Positions 1-8,075 of a stretch of 11,173 nt of DNA are shown in pieces. Within the stretch, counting starts at the first letter, position 1; each line of letters opens with the position of its first letter. The stretch comes from Bacteroidales bacterium (GTDB lineage: Bacteria > Bacteroidota > Bacteroidia > Bacteroidales > JAFGXI01). Made by a program: the position numbers and the translations under genes. The stretch spans positions 1 through 11,173 of the forward strand of contig JALSQC010000199.1 in the NCBI GenBank assembly GCA_026985625.1, written 5' to 3'. Below the pieces are notes generated by a model. It searched no databases and was not told the origin of the DNA. It saw nothing but the letters and a program-made list of their open reading frames with translations.

Positions 1-540
1 GTCGTGATTATAAAACTTTTGATTTGTATTTTTTGCTTTGTAATCGCTAAAACGCACAATACCGTATTTTTTATAAATAATTGGTATTTCGTTTGCTTCG
101 GAGCCTTGCGAAAAAGTTGTTTTACCGCGAGTGTCAACAAATTGTTTTGCCCGTTCTACATATTCCCAATAAACGGTCCACATTTCCGATAGTTTTATTT
201 TTTGATTTGTTTGCCTGTAAATTTCTGATTCCATAAACGATGTGGCCGAAAAACACCAACATGTGCCTGTATTGCCTTGCGAAACAGGTTTGTTGTGATA
301 AAAAACGGTATATTCGTTTAAATCGGGATATTTGTTTTTTGATAAATCTACACTTAAATATTTGTAGGGTTTGTAATTTTTTTTACTCGATTTGTAATTG
401 GATATGTCTTTTAAAATAGTATTGTAATAATAACTTTCGCCTTTTTCGTATGTTTTAAAAATGGCTTTGTCTTTATTTTGAGAAAAAATATAGTTTGTAA
501 TTAATAAGAATAAAATAATTGTAAGTGGTTTTTTTATCAT
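1..540 (-). CDS. Secreted C1-family (papain-like) cysteine peptidase, 3' part missing
   Basis: The reading frame opens at the ATG on the minus strand ending at 540 and stays open for 180 codons to the window edge, so only the N-terminal part is present. Residues 1-20 form a signal peptide (MIKK start, hydrophobic core, IFS end) with likely signal peptidase I cleavage before Gln21, giving a periplasmic or exported enzyme. The papain-fold active-site block is clear: PVSQGNTGTCWCFSATSF carries the oxyanion-hole Gln88 and the nucleophile Cys94 followed by Trp95. The following SEM...AKQFVDTRGK...GSEANE and KKYGIV stretches resemble the bleomycin-hydrolase-like C1 peptidases common in Bacteroidota. 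The catalytic His and Asn would lie beyond the edge and cannot be checked. It starts 17 bases after the lipoprotein gene upstream, so the two are probably co-transcribed. Family assignment is confident; substrate is unknown. Confidence 0.9.
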   Translation of the reverse strand, partial: MIKKPLTIILFLLITNYIFSQNKDKAIFKTYEKGESYYYNTILKDISNYKSSKKNYKPYKYLSVDLSKNKYPDLNEYTVFYHNKPVSQGNTGTCWCFSATSFMESEIYRQTNQKIKLSEMWTVYWEYVERAKQFVDTRGKTTFSQGSEANEIPIIYKKYGIVRFSDYKAKNTNQKFYNHD

Positions 541-557
541 TAAGATAATTATATTTA

Positions 558-947
558 TTATGGTTTAACAAACTCATACCATAAAAAAGCTCCGGCTGTT
601 TCGCCATCTTCTTTTGCTGTTCGTTGCAGTTTTAATATTGTTTTACTTATTTTATTTATTAAATATGTTCCGTTGTTTTTTTCGCGTTCGGTAATTTCAA
701 TTGTTTTTTTGCCTAATGCATTTACTTTAATTATATATTTTGCCGAATCAATTTTTGTTGTATCGGAAGAAATGGTTGTTATTATTAGATTGTCGTTTTC
801 GGCAAAATCCCACGATACGTTTTTATCGATAAAATACTCGTTAAGAGGAACCATGTTCCATTTGCCTTGAATTTTATTTGTTACTCTTTTTTTGCACGAT
901 ACTAACAGAGTAATTGTTAGAATAATTATTAATAAATTTATTTTCAT
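558..947 (-). CDS. Small lipocalin-like lipoprotein (hypothetical)
   Basis: The product is 129 residues. It begins with a lipoprotein signal peptide: MKIN, a hydrophobic core and lipobox LVSC, with the lipidated Cys at residue 18. The mature part opens with IQGKW (residues 26-30) and continues as alternating short beta-strand-like segments ending in FLWYEF. This pattern and length fit the loose lipocalin-like lipoprotein families common in Bacteroidota, where an early G-x-W starts the barrel; this is a pattern match and not a proven homology. No acidic export signal follows the Cys (it is CKKRV), so I infer a periplasm-facing lipoprotein, not a surface-exposed one. The start ATG directly precedes the lipobox signal, so it is well supported. 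It lies 17 bases upstream of the C1 peptidase gene and is probably first in that operon. Function is unknown. Confidence 0.75.
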   Translation of the reverse strand: MKINLLIIILTITLLVSCKKRVTNKIQGKWNMVPLNEYFIDKNVSWDFAENDNLIITTISSDTTKIDSAKYIIKVNALGKKTIEITEREKNNGTYLINKISKTILKLQRTAKEDGETAGAFLWYEFVKP

Positions 948-976
948 AAAATAGGATTGTTATTTTATTTGTTTCA

Positions 977-1007
977 CAATTTTACTACATTTTTTTATTT
1001 TTAGCAA
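977..1007 (-). promoter_or_regulatory. Possible Bacteroidota promoter for the lipoprotein/C1 peptidase operon
   Basis: On the minus strand a TTG (1005-1007) stands 20 bases before TAAAATTG (977-984). That resembles the Bacteroidota -33 TTG / -7 TAnnTTTG pair with one mismatch in the -7 element. It would leave a leader of roughly 20-25 bases before the lipoprotein ATG. In DNA this AT-rich such matches arise easily, so this is tentative. Confidence 0.3.
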
Positions 1008-1015
1008 TATATTTG
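1008..1015 (+). promoter_or_regulatory. Possible -7 element for the MMPL operon
   Basis: TATATTTG matches the Bacteroidota -7 consensus TAnnTTTG exactly and lies 42 bases before the ATG of the trifunctional gene, inside the divergent intergenic region where a promoter is expected. No convincing -33 TTTG is seen at the usual spacing, so the call rests on one element and position only. Confidence 0.35.
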
Positions 1016-1057
1016 ATTAATTTTATGCTTTTTTGTAAAAAAATATAAAATATATAT

Positions 1058-4000
1058 ATGATTTTTTCGGTTTTATACGATTTTTTTAAAAGATATAAAT
1101 TTCTACTTTTTTTATTTATTTTTATAATTCTTACGTTATCGGTTTATTTCTCGACTCAAGTAAAATTGCAAGAAGATATAACAAAGCTGATTCCTAATAA
1201 CGATAAAATTACGGAATTTAATTCTACTTTTAATAATATAAAATTTCTTGATAAAATAGTTGTAAATGTTTTTTTTACAGATAGCACAAAAGCTAATTCC
1301 GATAGTTTAATTAATTTTACAAATACACTTACCGATACTTTAACTAAAGAGATAAAAGGCAAACTTGCCGACGATATTGTTTATAAGGTTTCTAACGAAA
1401 GAATGTTAGAGTCGTATAACATTATTTACAATAATTTACCTTTGTTTTTAAACAAATCGGATTATAACGATATTAAAACTTTATTAACCGATTCTAACAT
1501 AAAAAAAACAATTGAGAGTGATTACAAATCGTTAATGTCTCCTGCCAGTATAGCTCTTAAAAAATTTATTATTAAAGATCCGCTAAGTTTAACAGCAATT
1601 GTTTTAAAAAAACTACAAACGTTACAAGTAGATAAAAATTTTAATTTACAAGATGGTTATATAATATCAAAAAATAATAAAAATCTTTTATTTTTTATAG
1701 TTCCAAAATTTTCAGGAACCGAGACAGGTTCTAACAGTAAACTTATTTCTAAAATTAAAAACATAATTACATATGTAGAAAAAAAATATAATTATAAAAT
1801 TAAAGCCGAGTTTTTTGGAACTCCGGTAGTTGCTGTTGGAAACGCAAATCGTATAAAAAAAGATATTTATTTAACAGTAACTATAGCAATGATATTGTTA
1901 TTAGTCTTGTTAACTTATTTTTTTAGGAACAAATTAATAATACTTATAATTCTTTTACCTGTAGTTTTTGGAGCCTTAATAGGAGTTGCAAGTTTAGCAA
2001 TTTTTAGAACAACAATTTCGGCAGTGTCGCTTGGTGTTGGCTCGGTATTGCTTGGTATATCAATAGATTATGCCTTGCATCTTATAACGCATTTGCGTGA
2101 TACAAAAAATAAAAACATTACATTAAAAGATATATCTTTACCAATGTTAATGAGTAGTGCTACAACGGCAATTGCTTTTTTGTGTTTATTTTTTGTGCAT
2201 TCCGACGCTTTGCACGATTTAGCTCTTTTTTCATCAATAAGTGTTACGGCATCGGCTCTTATAACATTAATATTACTTCCGCATCTTATAAAAAATATAG
2301 ATAAGACAAAAACAAATAAAACAAATTTTATAGATAAAATTGCAGGATTAAATTACCATAAAAAAAAATGGTTAAATATTACCATAGTTGTTTTAACCAT
2401 AATTTTTACATTATTTTTAAAGCATGTTAAGTTCGATGGCGATTTAATGAAAATAAATTATTTGAGTCCCGAGTTAACACAAACACAAAAAAATTTAAAT
2501 AAAATATCAAATATATCAAACAAAACAATTTACATTGTTGCAAAAGCAAGTAATTTACAAAAAGCTTTGCGTTTAAGCGAGAGATTAAATAATAAATTTA
2601 AAAAATTACAAAAAAACAAAGCTATTAATTATTATATTAATATATCGGACTTTTATATGTCAGACTCGCTGGCAAATATCAGAAAAAAACAATGGATAAA
2701 TTTTTGGAACGACTCTTTAAAAATAAAAACAAAAAACAAATTAATAAAATATAGTAAGCAGTATAAATTTAAAGAAAACACATTTAATAAATTTTATAAA
2801 CTTATTAATAACAAATTTGATACAATAAATAAGCAAGAACTTAATAATTTAAAAAATCTTGTTTTAAACGATTATATTGTCGATAGCGACAGTTTAAAAG
2901 CTGTTGTTACAATGATTAAAACAGATAATAAAAACCGATTTAAAATATATAATAGCTTTAAAAACATAAAGAACACAATTATATTAGATAAACAATATAT
3001 TACCGAACAGTTTATAGGTGTTCTAAAAAAAGATTTTAACAGATTAGTAACAATATCGTTAATATTAGTTTTTTTATTTTTATTAATAATATTTGGACGT
3101 ATAGAACTCACATTAATAACATACATACCAATGCTTGTTAGCTGGGTATGGACTCTTGGGTTAATGAGTGTTTTCGGATTAAAATTTAATATATTAAACA
3201 TAATTATATCGACATTTATTTTTGGCTTGGGCATAGATTACAGTATTTTTATAACACGAGGATTATTACAAAAATATCAATTTAATGTAGATAATATAAA
3301 ATCGTATAAAACATCTATTTTATTATCTTCAATAACAACTATTTTAGGTATAGGTGTTCTTATTTTTGCAAAACATCCTGCATTAAAATCAATAGCAAGT
3401 TTGTCGATTATAGGTATTTTATCGGTAATAATAATATCGTTTACGTTACAACCTGTAATGTTTAATTTTTTAATAAAAAACCGAGGAAAAAAACGCAAAA
3501 TGCCTGTTAATACAATAGATTTATTTTTCTCGATTATTGCTTTTTCGGTTTTTATTACATTTGCTCTAATTTCTACAATTATAGGCTTAATATTGTTTTA
3601 TTTAGTTCCGGCAAAAAAATCGTTTAAACAATTATTACTACATTATATAATTTATTTCGAAAGCCGTATATTTATATTTATAATGTTTAATGTAAAGAAA
3701 AAATATATAAATTTAAATCGTAAACAATTCTCTAAACCTGCAATAATAATTGCAAATCACCAATCACATATCGATATTCTATTAATGTTGGCTTTGCATC
3801 CTAAAATGATTTTGCTTACTACCGATTGGGTTCAAAATAATCCGTTCTATGGGTTAATTGTGAGGATGTTAGAATTTTACCCCGTTTCAAAAGGCATAGA
3901 AAACGGATTTGAGCTTATAAAAGAAAAAGTAAAACAAGGTTATAACATTGTAATTTTTCCTGAGGGACATCGTCAAATCGAGTCTAAAATAAAACGATTT

Positions 4001-4900
4001 CATAAAGGAGCATTTTATTTGTCGGAGAAATTAAAATTAGATATAATACCAATACTTTTGCACGGATTAAATTTTACTTTAACAAAATACGAGATATATC
4101 TAAAATCAAGTATAATTACATTAAAAATTTTGCCTCGAATAAAATTTAACGACAACAAATTTGGGCAAAATTATTCCGAAAAAGGAAAAAATATAAATAA
4201 ATATATGCGTAGCGAATTTCTTAAGCTACGTAAACAAATAGAGACTCCCGATTATTATAAACGCTTGTTAATAAACAATTATATTTATAAAGGACCTGTG
4301 CTTGAGTGGTATTTAAAAATTAAAATACGATTAGAAAAAAACTATAAAATATTTAACGATATAGTTCCTCGTTCGGCAGAAATATACGACGTTGGTTGTG
4401 GTTATGGATTTTTATCTTATATGCTTAACCTTGTATCGGAACAACGAAAAATAACAGGAATAGATTACGATTGTAAAAAAATAGAAACAGCAAAAAATTG
4501 TGGAATAAAAAATGATAATGTTAATTTTATTTGCGACGATGTTACAAAATTTAATTTTAATAAAGCCGATGTTTTTATTATTAATGATGTTATTCATTAT
4601 TTATTACCCGACCAACAATCTAAACTAATCGAAACCTGTATAAAGAATTTAAAAAATAACGGAATACTTATATTAAGAGACGCAAACAAAGAACTCAAAA
4701 AACGTCATTTTGGAACTCGATATACCGAGTTTTTCTCTACAAATTCGGGATTTAACAAAACAGCAAATAAATTAAATTTTACATCAAAACAACAAATAAT
4801 TAATATAATAAATAAATTTAATGTAACTTACGAGATTATAGATAATACAAAATTAACATCAAATATTATTTTTATTATAAAACAGCAAGTAAATGAATAA
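1058..4900 (+). CDS. Trifunctional MMPL/RND exporter - lysophospholipid acyltransferase - SAM methyltransferase fusion
   Basis: The product has 1280 residues and three modules. (1) Residues 1 to about 810 are an RND/MMPL transporter: a membrane segment at about 14-32, a periplasmic loop to about 265, a membrane block with GISIDYALH (Asp337-Tyr338), a second membrane segment near 440-457, a second periplasmic loop to about 665, and a second membrane block with GLGIDYSIF (Asp727-Tyr728). The two halves show the family's internal duplication. (2) After an extra hydrophobic stretch (822-850) comes a PlsC-type acyltransferase: HX4D motif NHQSHID (His901, Asp906) and FPEGHRQ (967-973), where His replaces the usual Thr of FPEGTR. 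(3) Residues about 1095-1225 are a class I methyltransferase with DVGCGYG (1111-1117) and acidic Asp1136 in GIDYD. This arrangement is a known Bacteroidota architecture. The likely role is acylation, methylation and export of a lipid; the substrate is not known. It overlaps the next gene by 8 bases. Confidence 0.92.
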   Translation: MIFSVLYDFFKRYKFLLFLFIFIILTLSVYFSTQVKLQEDITKLIPNNDKITEFNSTFNNIKFLDKIVVNVFFTDSTKANSDSLINFTNTLTDTLTKEIKGKLADDIVYKVSNERMLESYNIIYNNLPLFLNKSDYNDIKTLLTDSNIKKTIESDYKSLMSPASIALKKFIIKDPLSLTAIVLKKLQTLQVDKNFNLQDGYIISKNNKNLLFFIVPKFSGTETGSNSKLISKIKNIITYVEKKYNYKIKAEFFGTPVVAVGNANRIKKDIYLTVTIAMILLLVLLTYFFRNKLIILIILLPVVFGALIGVASLAIFRTTISAVSLGVGSVLLGISIDYALHLITHLRDTKNKNITLKDISLPMLMSSATTAIAFLCLFFVHSDALHDLALFSSISVTASALITLILLPHLIKNIDKTKTNKTNFIDKIAGLNYHKKKWLNITIVVLTIIFTLFLKHVKFDGDLMKINYLSPELTQTQKNLNKISNISNKTIYIVAKASNLQKALRLSERLNNKFKKLQKNKAINYYINISDFYMSDSLANIRKKQWINFWNDSLKIKTKNKLIKYSKQYKFKENTFNKFYKLINNKFDTINKQELNNLKNLVLNDYIVDSDSLKAVVTMIKTDNKNRFKIYNSFKNIKNTIILDKQYITEQFIGVLKKDFNRLVTISLILVFLFLLIIFGRIELTLITYIPMLVSWVWTLGLMSVFGLKFNILNIIISTFIFGLGIDYSIFITRGLLQKYQFNVDNIKSYKTSILLSSITTILGIGVLIFAKHPALKSIASLSIIGILSVIIISFTLQPVMFNFLIKNRGKKRKMPVNTIDLFFSIIAFSVFITFALISTIIGLILFYLVPAKKSFKQLLLHYIIYFESRIFIFIMFNVKKKYINLNRKQFSKPAIIIANHQSHIDILLMLALHPKMILLTTDWVQNNPFYGLIVRMLEFYPVSKGIENGFELIKEKVKQGYNIVIFPEGHRQIESKIKRFHKGAFYLSEKLKLDIIPILLHGLNFTLTKYEIYLKSSIITLKILPRIKFNDNKFGQNYSEKGKNINKYMRSEFLKLRKQIETPDYYKRLLINNYIYKGPVLEWYLKIKIRLEKNYKIFNDIVPRSAEIYDVGCGYGFLSYMLNLVSEQRKITGIDYDCKKIETAKNCGIKNDNVNFICDDVTKFNFNKADVFIINDVIHYLLPDQQSKLIETCIKNLKNNGILILRDANKELKKRHFGTRYTEFFSTNSGFNKTANKLNFTSKQQIINIINKFNVTYEIIDNTKLTSNIIFIIKQQVNE

Positions 4901-6386
4901 TTACGATACCATAATTATTGGCGGAGGATTAAGCGGTTTGCAAGCGGCATACATCCTTGCAAAAGAGGGACAAAAAGTTTGTGTTTTAGAGCAACACCAC
5001 ACAATTGGAGGTTGCTTGCAATCTTTTAAACGTAAAGATGTTTTTTTTGATACAGGAGTTCATTATATAGGTAGTTTAGATAAAAATCAAGTTTTGTATA
5101 AATATTTTAAATATTTTAATTTAATAGATAACATAAAATATAAAAAATTAGATATAGATGCATTTGATGTTATAAATTATAAAAATAAAGAATATAAATT
5201 TGCACAAGGTTACGATAACTTTGCTGATAAATTAATTAAAAAATTTCCTAACGAAAAAAACGGAATTTTAGCTTATATAAAAAAAATACAAGAAATTGAA
5301 CAAGTTTTTCCTTTGCATAATTTAAAACCCTTAAAAACGACTTTAATTCCACGCGATGTTTTAACAATAAATACAAAAGCATTTATAGAGTCGGTAATAA
5401 AAAACAAAGATTTACAAAATATATTAGCAGGAAACAACGCTCTTTATGCAGGTGTTGCCGATAAAACACCATTTTATATGCATGCACTTATTACAAGTTC
5501 GTTTATAGAAAGTTCGTATCGTTTGGTTGGAGGCAGCCAACAATTAGCCGATAGTTTAACCGAATCAATAAAATCGTTTGGGGGCGACGTTTTTGTAAAT
5601 AAACAAGTTAAAGAAATATTAACCCAAGGCAAACAAGCAACACAAGTTATTACCAAAACGGGCGAGGTTTTTTCGGCAAAAAAATTTATATCGGCAATTC
5701 ATCCGGCAAATACACTTAAAATGCTAAAAACCAATGTAATAAAAAAAGTTTATCGTAACAGAATAAATAACTTAAAAAATACATCGTCAATGTTTATTTT
5801 GTATGCAAAACTTAAAAAAAATAAAATAAAATATTTAAATTATAATTATTATAAAATATTTGATAACGATGTTTGGAACGGTTATAATTATACAAACGAC
5901 AATTGGCCTCGCGGGTATTTATATGTAACTCCCGCAAATACCGAATCAAACAAATATGCCGATACATTAACCATTTTGTCGTATATGAATTTTGCAGATG
6001 TAAAAAAATGGGAAAATACTACCGTTGGAAATAGAGGAAACGATTACTTAGAGTTTAAAAAACAAAAAGCCGAACGGCTGTTAAATCTTACCGAAAAAAC
6101 TTTTCGGGGAACAATTAGTGGAATAGAGTCGTATTACACATCTACACCATTAACGTATCGCGATTATACAGGAACTCCCGATGGCTCGGTTTACGGAATA
6201 TTAAAAGACAGTAATGACCCGTTACCTACTTTTATATCGCCACGAACAAAAATAGAAAATCTGTTTTTAACAGGACAAAATCTTAATATGCACGGAGTTT
6301 TGGGTGTTACTATTAGCTCGGTAGCAACATGTTCCGAGATTTTAGGGTCAAGCTATATTTTAGATAAAATTAAAAAAGCACAATAA
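4893..6386 (+). CDS. NAD(P)/FAD-dependent oxidoreductase of the CrtISO/retinol-saturase/phytoene-desaturase group
   Basis: The product has 497 residues, about normal for bacterial members. The N-terminus is an FAD dinucleotide-binding fold: beta strand TIIIG, GGGLSG (residues 10-15) and the ribose-binding acidic residue Glu33 in VLEQ. FDTGVHYIG (52-60) is a hallmark of the carotenoid isomerase/retinol saturase branch. Near the C-terminus NLFLTGQNLNMHGVLGVTIS (456-475) is the second flavin-contact motif. The family isomerises, desaturates or saturates conjugated polyenes or long acyl chains, so a polyene or unsaturated lipid substrate is likely here, but a carotenoid is not implied since no other carotenoid gene is visible. 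There is no signal peptide, so it is cytoplasmic or peripheral at the membrane. The ATG lies within the end of the MMPL fusion gene (8-base overlap), indicating translational coupling and joint function. Confidence 0.88.
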   Translation: MNNYDTIIIGGGLSGLQAAYILAKEGQKVCVLEQHHTIGGCLQSFKRKDVFFDTGVHYIGSLDKNQVLYKYFKYFNLIDNIKYKKLDIDAFDVINYKNKEYKFAQGYDNFADKLIKKFPNEKNGILAYIKKIQEIEQVFPLHNLKPLKTTLIPRDVLTINTKAFIESVIKNKDLQNILAGNNALYAGVADKTPFYMHALITSSFIESSYRLVGGSQQLADSLTESIKSFGGDVFVNKQVKEILTQGKQATQVITKTGEVFSAKKFISAIHPANTLKMLKTNVIKKVYRNRINNLKNTSSMFILYAKLKKNKIKYLNYNYYKIFDNDVWNGYNYTNDNWPRGYLYVTPANTESNKYADTLTILSYMNFADVKKWENTTVGNRGNDYLEFKKQKAERLLNLTEKTFRGTISGIESYYTSTPLTYRDYTGTPDGSVYGILKDSNDPLPTFISPRTKIENLFLTGQNLNMHGVLGVTISSVATCSEILGSSYILDKIKKAQ

Positions 6387-6389
6387 AAA

Positions 6390-8075
6390 TTGAGAACTTT
6401 AAAATTAGCAATATTAATACGTTTATTAGTGCTTACTGTTTTAATAAGCATATTTCTTTATATGATAATTATTCCTTTGCCAAAACCTGAAAATACCGAT
6501 TGTTTAAATCTTAAACGCGAACAAATAAATGATAGCACATATTTTATAAATAAATCGTGGATTACAAAAAACAAGCAAGGCTTATACGAGATGTATATCG
6601 AGGGACAATCGGGATTTGAGATGGGAGTAATTAACGGAAAATTGTCAAAAGAATTAATCGATAAACAAGAAAAAATATTTGTGGAACAAATTGATAAATA
6701 TATTCCGTCAAAATTTTATCAGCATTTCTTAAAATATTTTATAGGTTGGTTTAATAAAGATATATATAAACAAATACCAAAATCGTTATTATTAGAGATT
6801 TATGGCGAATCGTTATCGTTTTCGGATAAATATAATTACATAGCTCCAAAATATCAACGGGTTTTAAATTTTCATGGAGCTCATGATATTGGACATGCAT
6901 TGCAAAATATGAATCTTGTTGCTTGCACCGGTTTCTCGGCTTGGAATGATATGTCAGCCGATAGCTCGTTAATTGTTGGTAGAAATTTTGATTTTTATAT
7001 AAACGATGCCTTTGCTCAAGACAAAATAGTGTGTTTTTATAAACCTCCAACAGGTTATAACTTTGTTTTTATAACTTGGGGAGGATTTTTAGGTTGTGTG
7101 TCGGGAATGAACTCGGCAGGGTTAACAGTAACCATAAATGCTGCAAAATCAAAAATCCCATATTCGTCGGCAACACCGGTGTCTATTATAGCACGCGAAA
7201 TCTTGCAAAATGCCAAAAATATTAATCAAGCATATAAAATTGCCAAAAAATATAAATCGTTTGTTAGCGAATCTTTTTTAATATCATCGGTAAACGATAA
7301 CAAAACAGTAGTAATAGAAAAATCGCCCGATACTTTAGATATTTATAAAACAAATGAAAATTATATTATTGTTACAAATCATTTTCAGGGCGATGCTTTT
7401 AAAAATACAAAATTAACAAAAGATAATATAAGAGATAATGCATCGTTTTATAGATACGTAAGGGTTAAAGAATTAATTAAAAAATATAAAAAATTATCGC
7501 CACAAATTGTTGCTAAAATTTTGAGAGATAAAAAAGGTTTACTCAATAAAAATATAGGGCTTGGAAACGAAAAAACTATAAATCAATTAATTGCTCACCA
7601 TTCTGTTATTTTTAAACCAAAGCAACAAATTATATGGGTTTCGACAAATCCGTATCAACTTGGAGAGTATGTTTCTTATGATTTAAATAAAATATTTAAT
7701 GATAATAAAAATCCTAAAAATTCAAATATTATAGCCGAGGAGAGTTTAAATATTGCTGCCGATAATTTTAAAAATTCGTTAGATTTTAAAAAATATAAAC
7801 TATTTCGTAAAATATATTTCTTTTTTAAAGATGTAATTAATAATAAATTAAGTGTTAATATAAGCAATAAGTTTATTGATAATTTTATAAAATTAAACCC
7901 TGATTATTATCTAACATACTCAATAGTAGGCGATATTTATAAGTATAAAAATGATAAAGATAAAGCTGTAAAAAATTATAAAACAGCTTTAACAAAAGAA
8001 ATTGCACGTAAAATAGAAATCGAACATATTACAAAAAATTTAATATCAATTATTAATAATAAAGAAAATAATTAA
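6390..8075 (+). CDS. Membrane-anchored C45-family N-terminal-nucleophile acyltransferase/amidase with C-terminal TPR-like tail
   Basis: The product has 561 residues. Start codon TTG at 6390 is the only choice: the preceding gene's TAA (6384-6386) is in the same frame, and the first in-frame ATG (residue 25) would remove half the membrane segment. Residues about 6-28 are a signal anchor, placing the rest in the periplasm. The Ntn-hydrolase core holds VACTGFSAWND, with Cys179 the probable autoproteolytic nucleophile, then GRNFDFY (Arg198, Asp201) and GMNSAGLTVTINAA. These fit the acyl-CoA:6-aminopenicillanic-acid acyltransferase/C45 group, which make or break amide bonds to acyl chains. Residues 502 to about 535 resemble one TPR hairpin. 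About 178 residues precede the nucleophile, so a propeptide would be released if processing occurs. Last gene of the operon; it probably acts on the lipid exported by the fusion protein. Exact reaction unknown. Confidence 0.85.
   Translation: MRTLKLAILIRLLVLTVLISIFLYMIIIPLPKPENTDCLNLKREQINDSTYFINKSWITKNKQGLYEMYIEGQSGFEMGVINGKLSKELIDKQEKIFVEQIDKYIPSKFYQHFLKYFIGWFNKDIYKQIPKSLLLEIYGESLSFSDKYNYIAPKYQRVLNFHGAHDIGHALQNMNLVACTGFSAWNDMSADSSLIVGRNFDFYINDAFAQDKIVCFYKPPTGYNFVFITWGGFLGCVSGMNSAGLTVTINAAKSKIPYSSATPVSIIAREILQNAKNINQAYKIAKKYKSFVSESFLISSVNDNKTVVIEKSPDTLDIYKTNENYIIVTNHFQGDAFKNTKLTKDNIRDNASFYRYVRVKELIKKYKKLSPQIVAKILRDKKGLLNKNIGLGNEKTINQLIAHHSVIFKPKQQIIWVSTNPYQLGEYVSYDLNKIFNDNKNPKNSNIIAEESLNIAADNFKNSLDFKKYKLFRKIYFFFKDVINNKLSVNISNKFIDNFIKLNPDYYLTYSIVGDIYKYKNDKDKAVKNYKTALTKEIARKIEIEHITKNLISIINNKENN

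Noticed and set aside
4..192. Plus-strand open frame of 62 codons at the left edge
   Set aside because: It lies opposite the C1 peptidase coding sequence, which has a signal peptide and active-site motif; the plus frame has no recognisable features.
673..870. Plus-strand open frame opposite the lipoprotein gene
   Set aside because: Shadow of the minus-strand lipoprotein, which has a clear lipobox signal.
2360..2368. Second A9 tract, in the MMPL fusion gene, as a frameshift site
   Set aside because: The frame continues correctly through it (His-Lys-Lys-Lys-Trp) and the remaining 840 residues match their families.
2872..3234. Minus-strand open frame of 120 codons within the MMPL fusion gene
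   Set aside because: Antisense shadow of the second transporter half, which carries the conserved GIDY motif; low-complexity composition only.
4893..6386. Phytoene desaturase or carotenoid isomerase of a carotenoid pathway
   Set aside because: The fold and motifs fit, but no crtB, crtY or other carotenoid gene is near, and the operon partners are lipid acylation/export proteins, so a specific carotenoid role and symbol are not supported.
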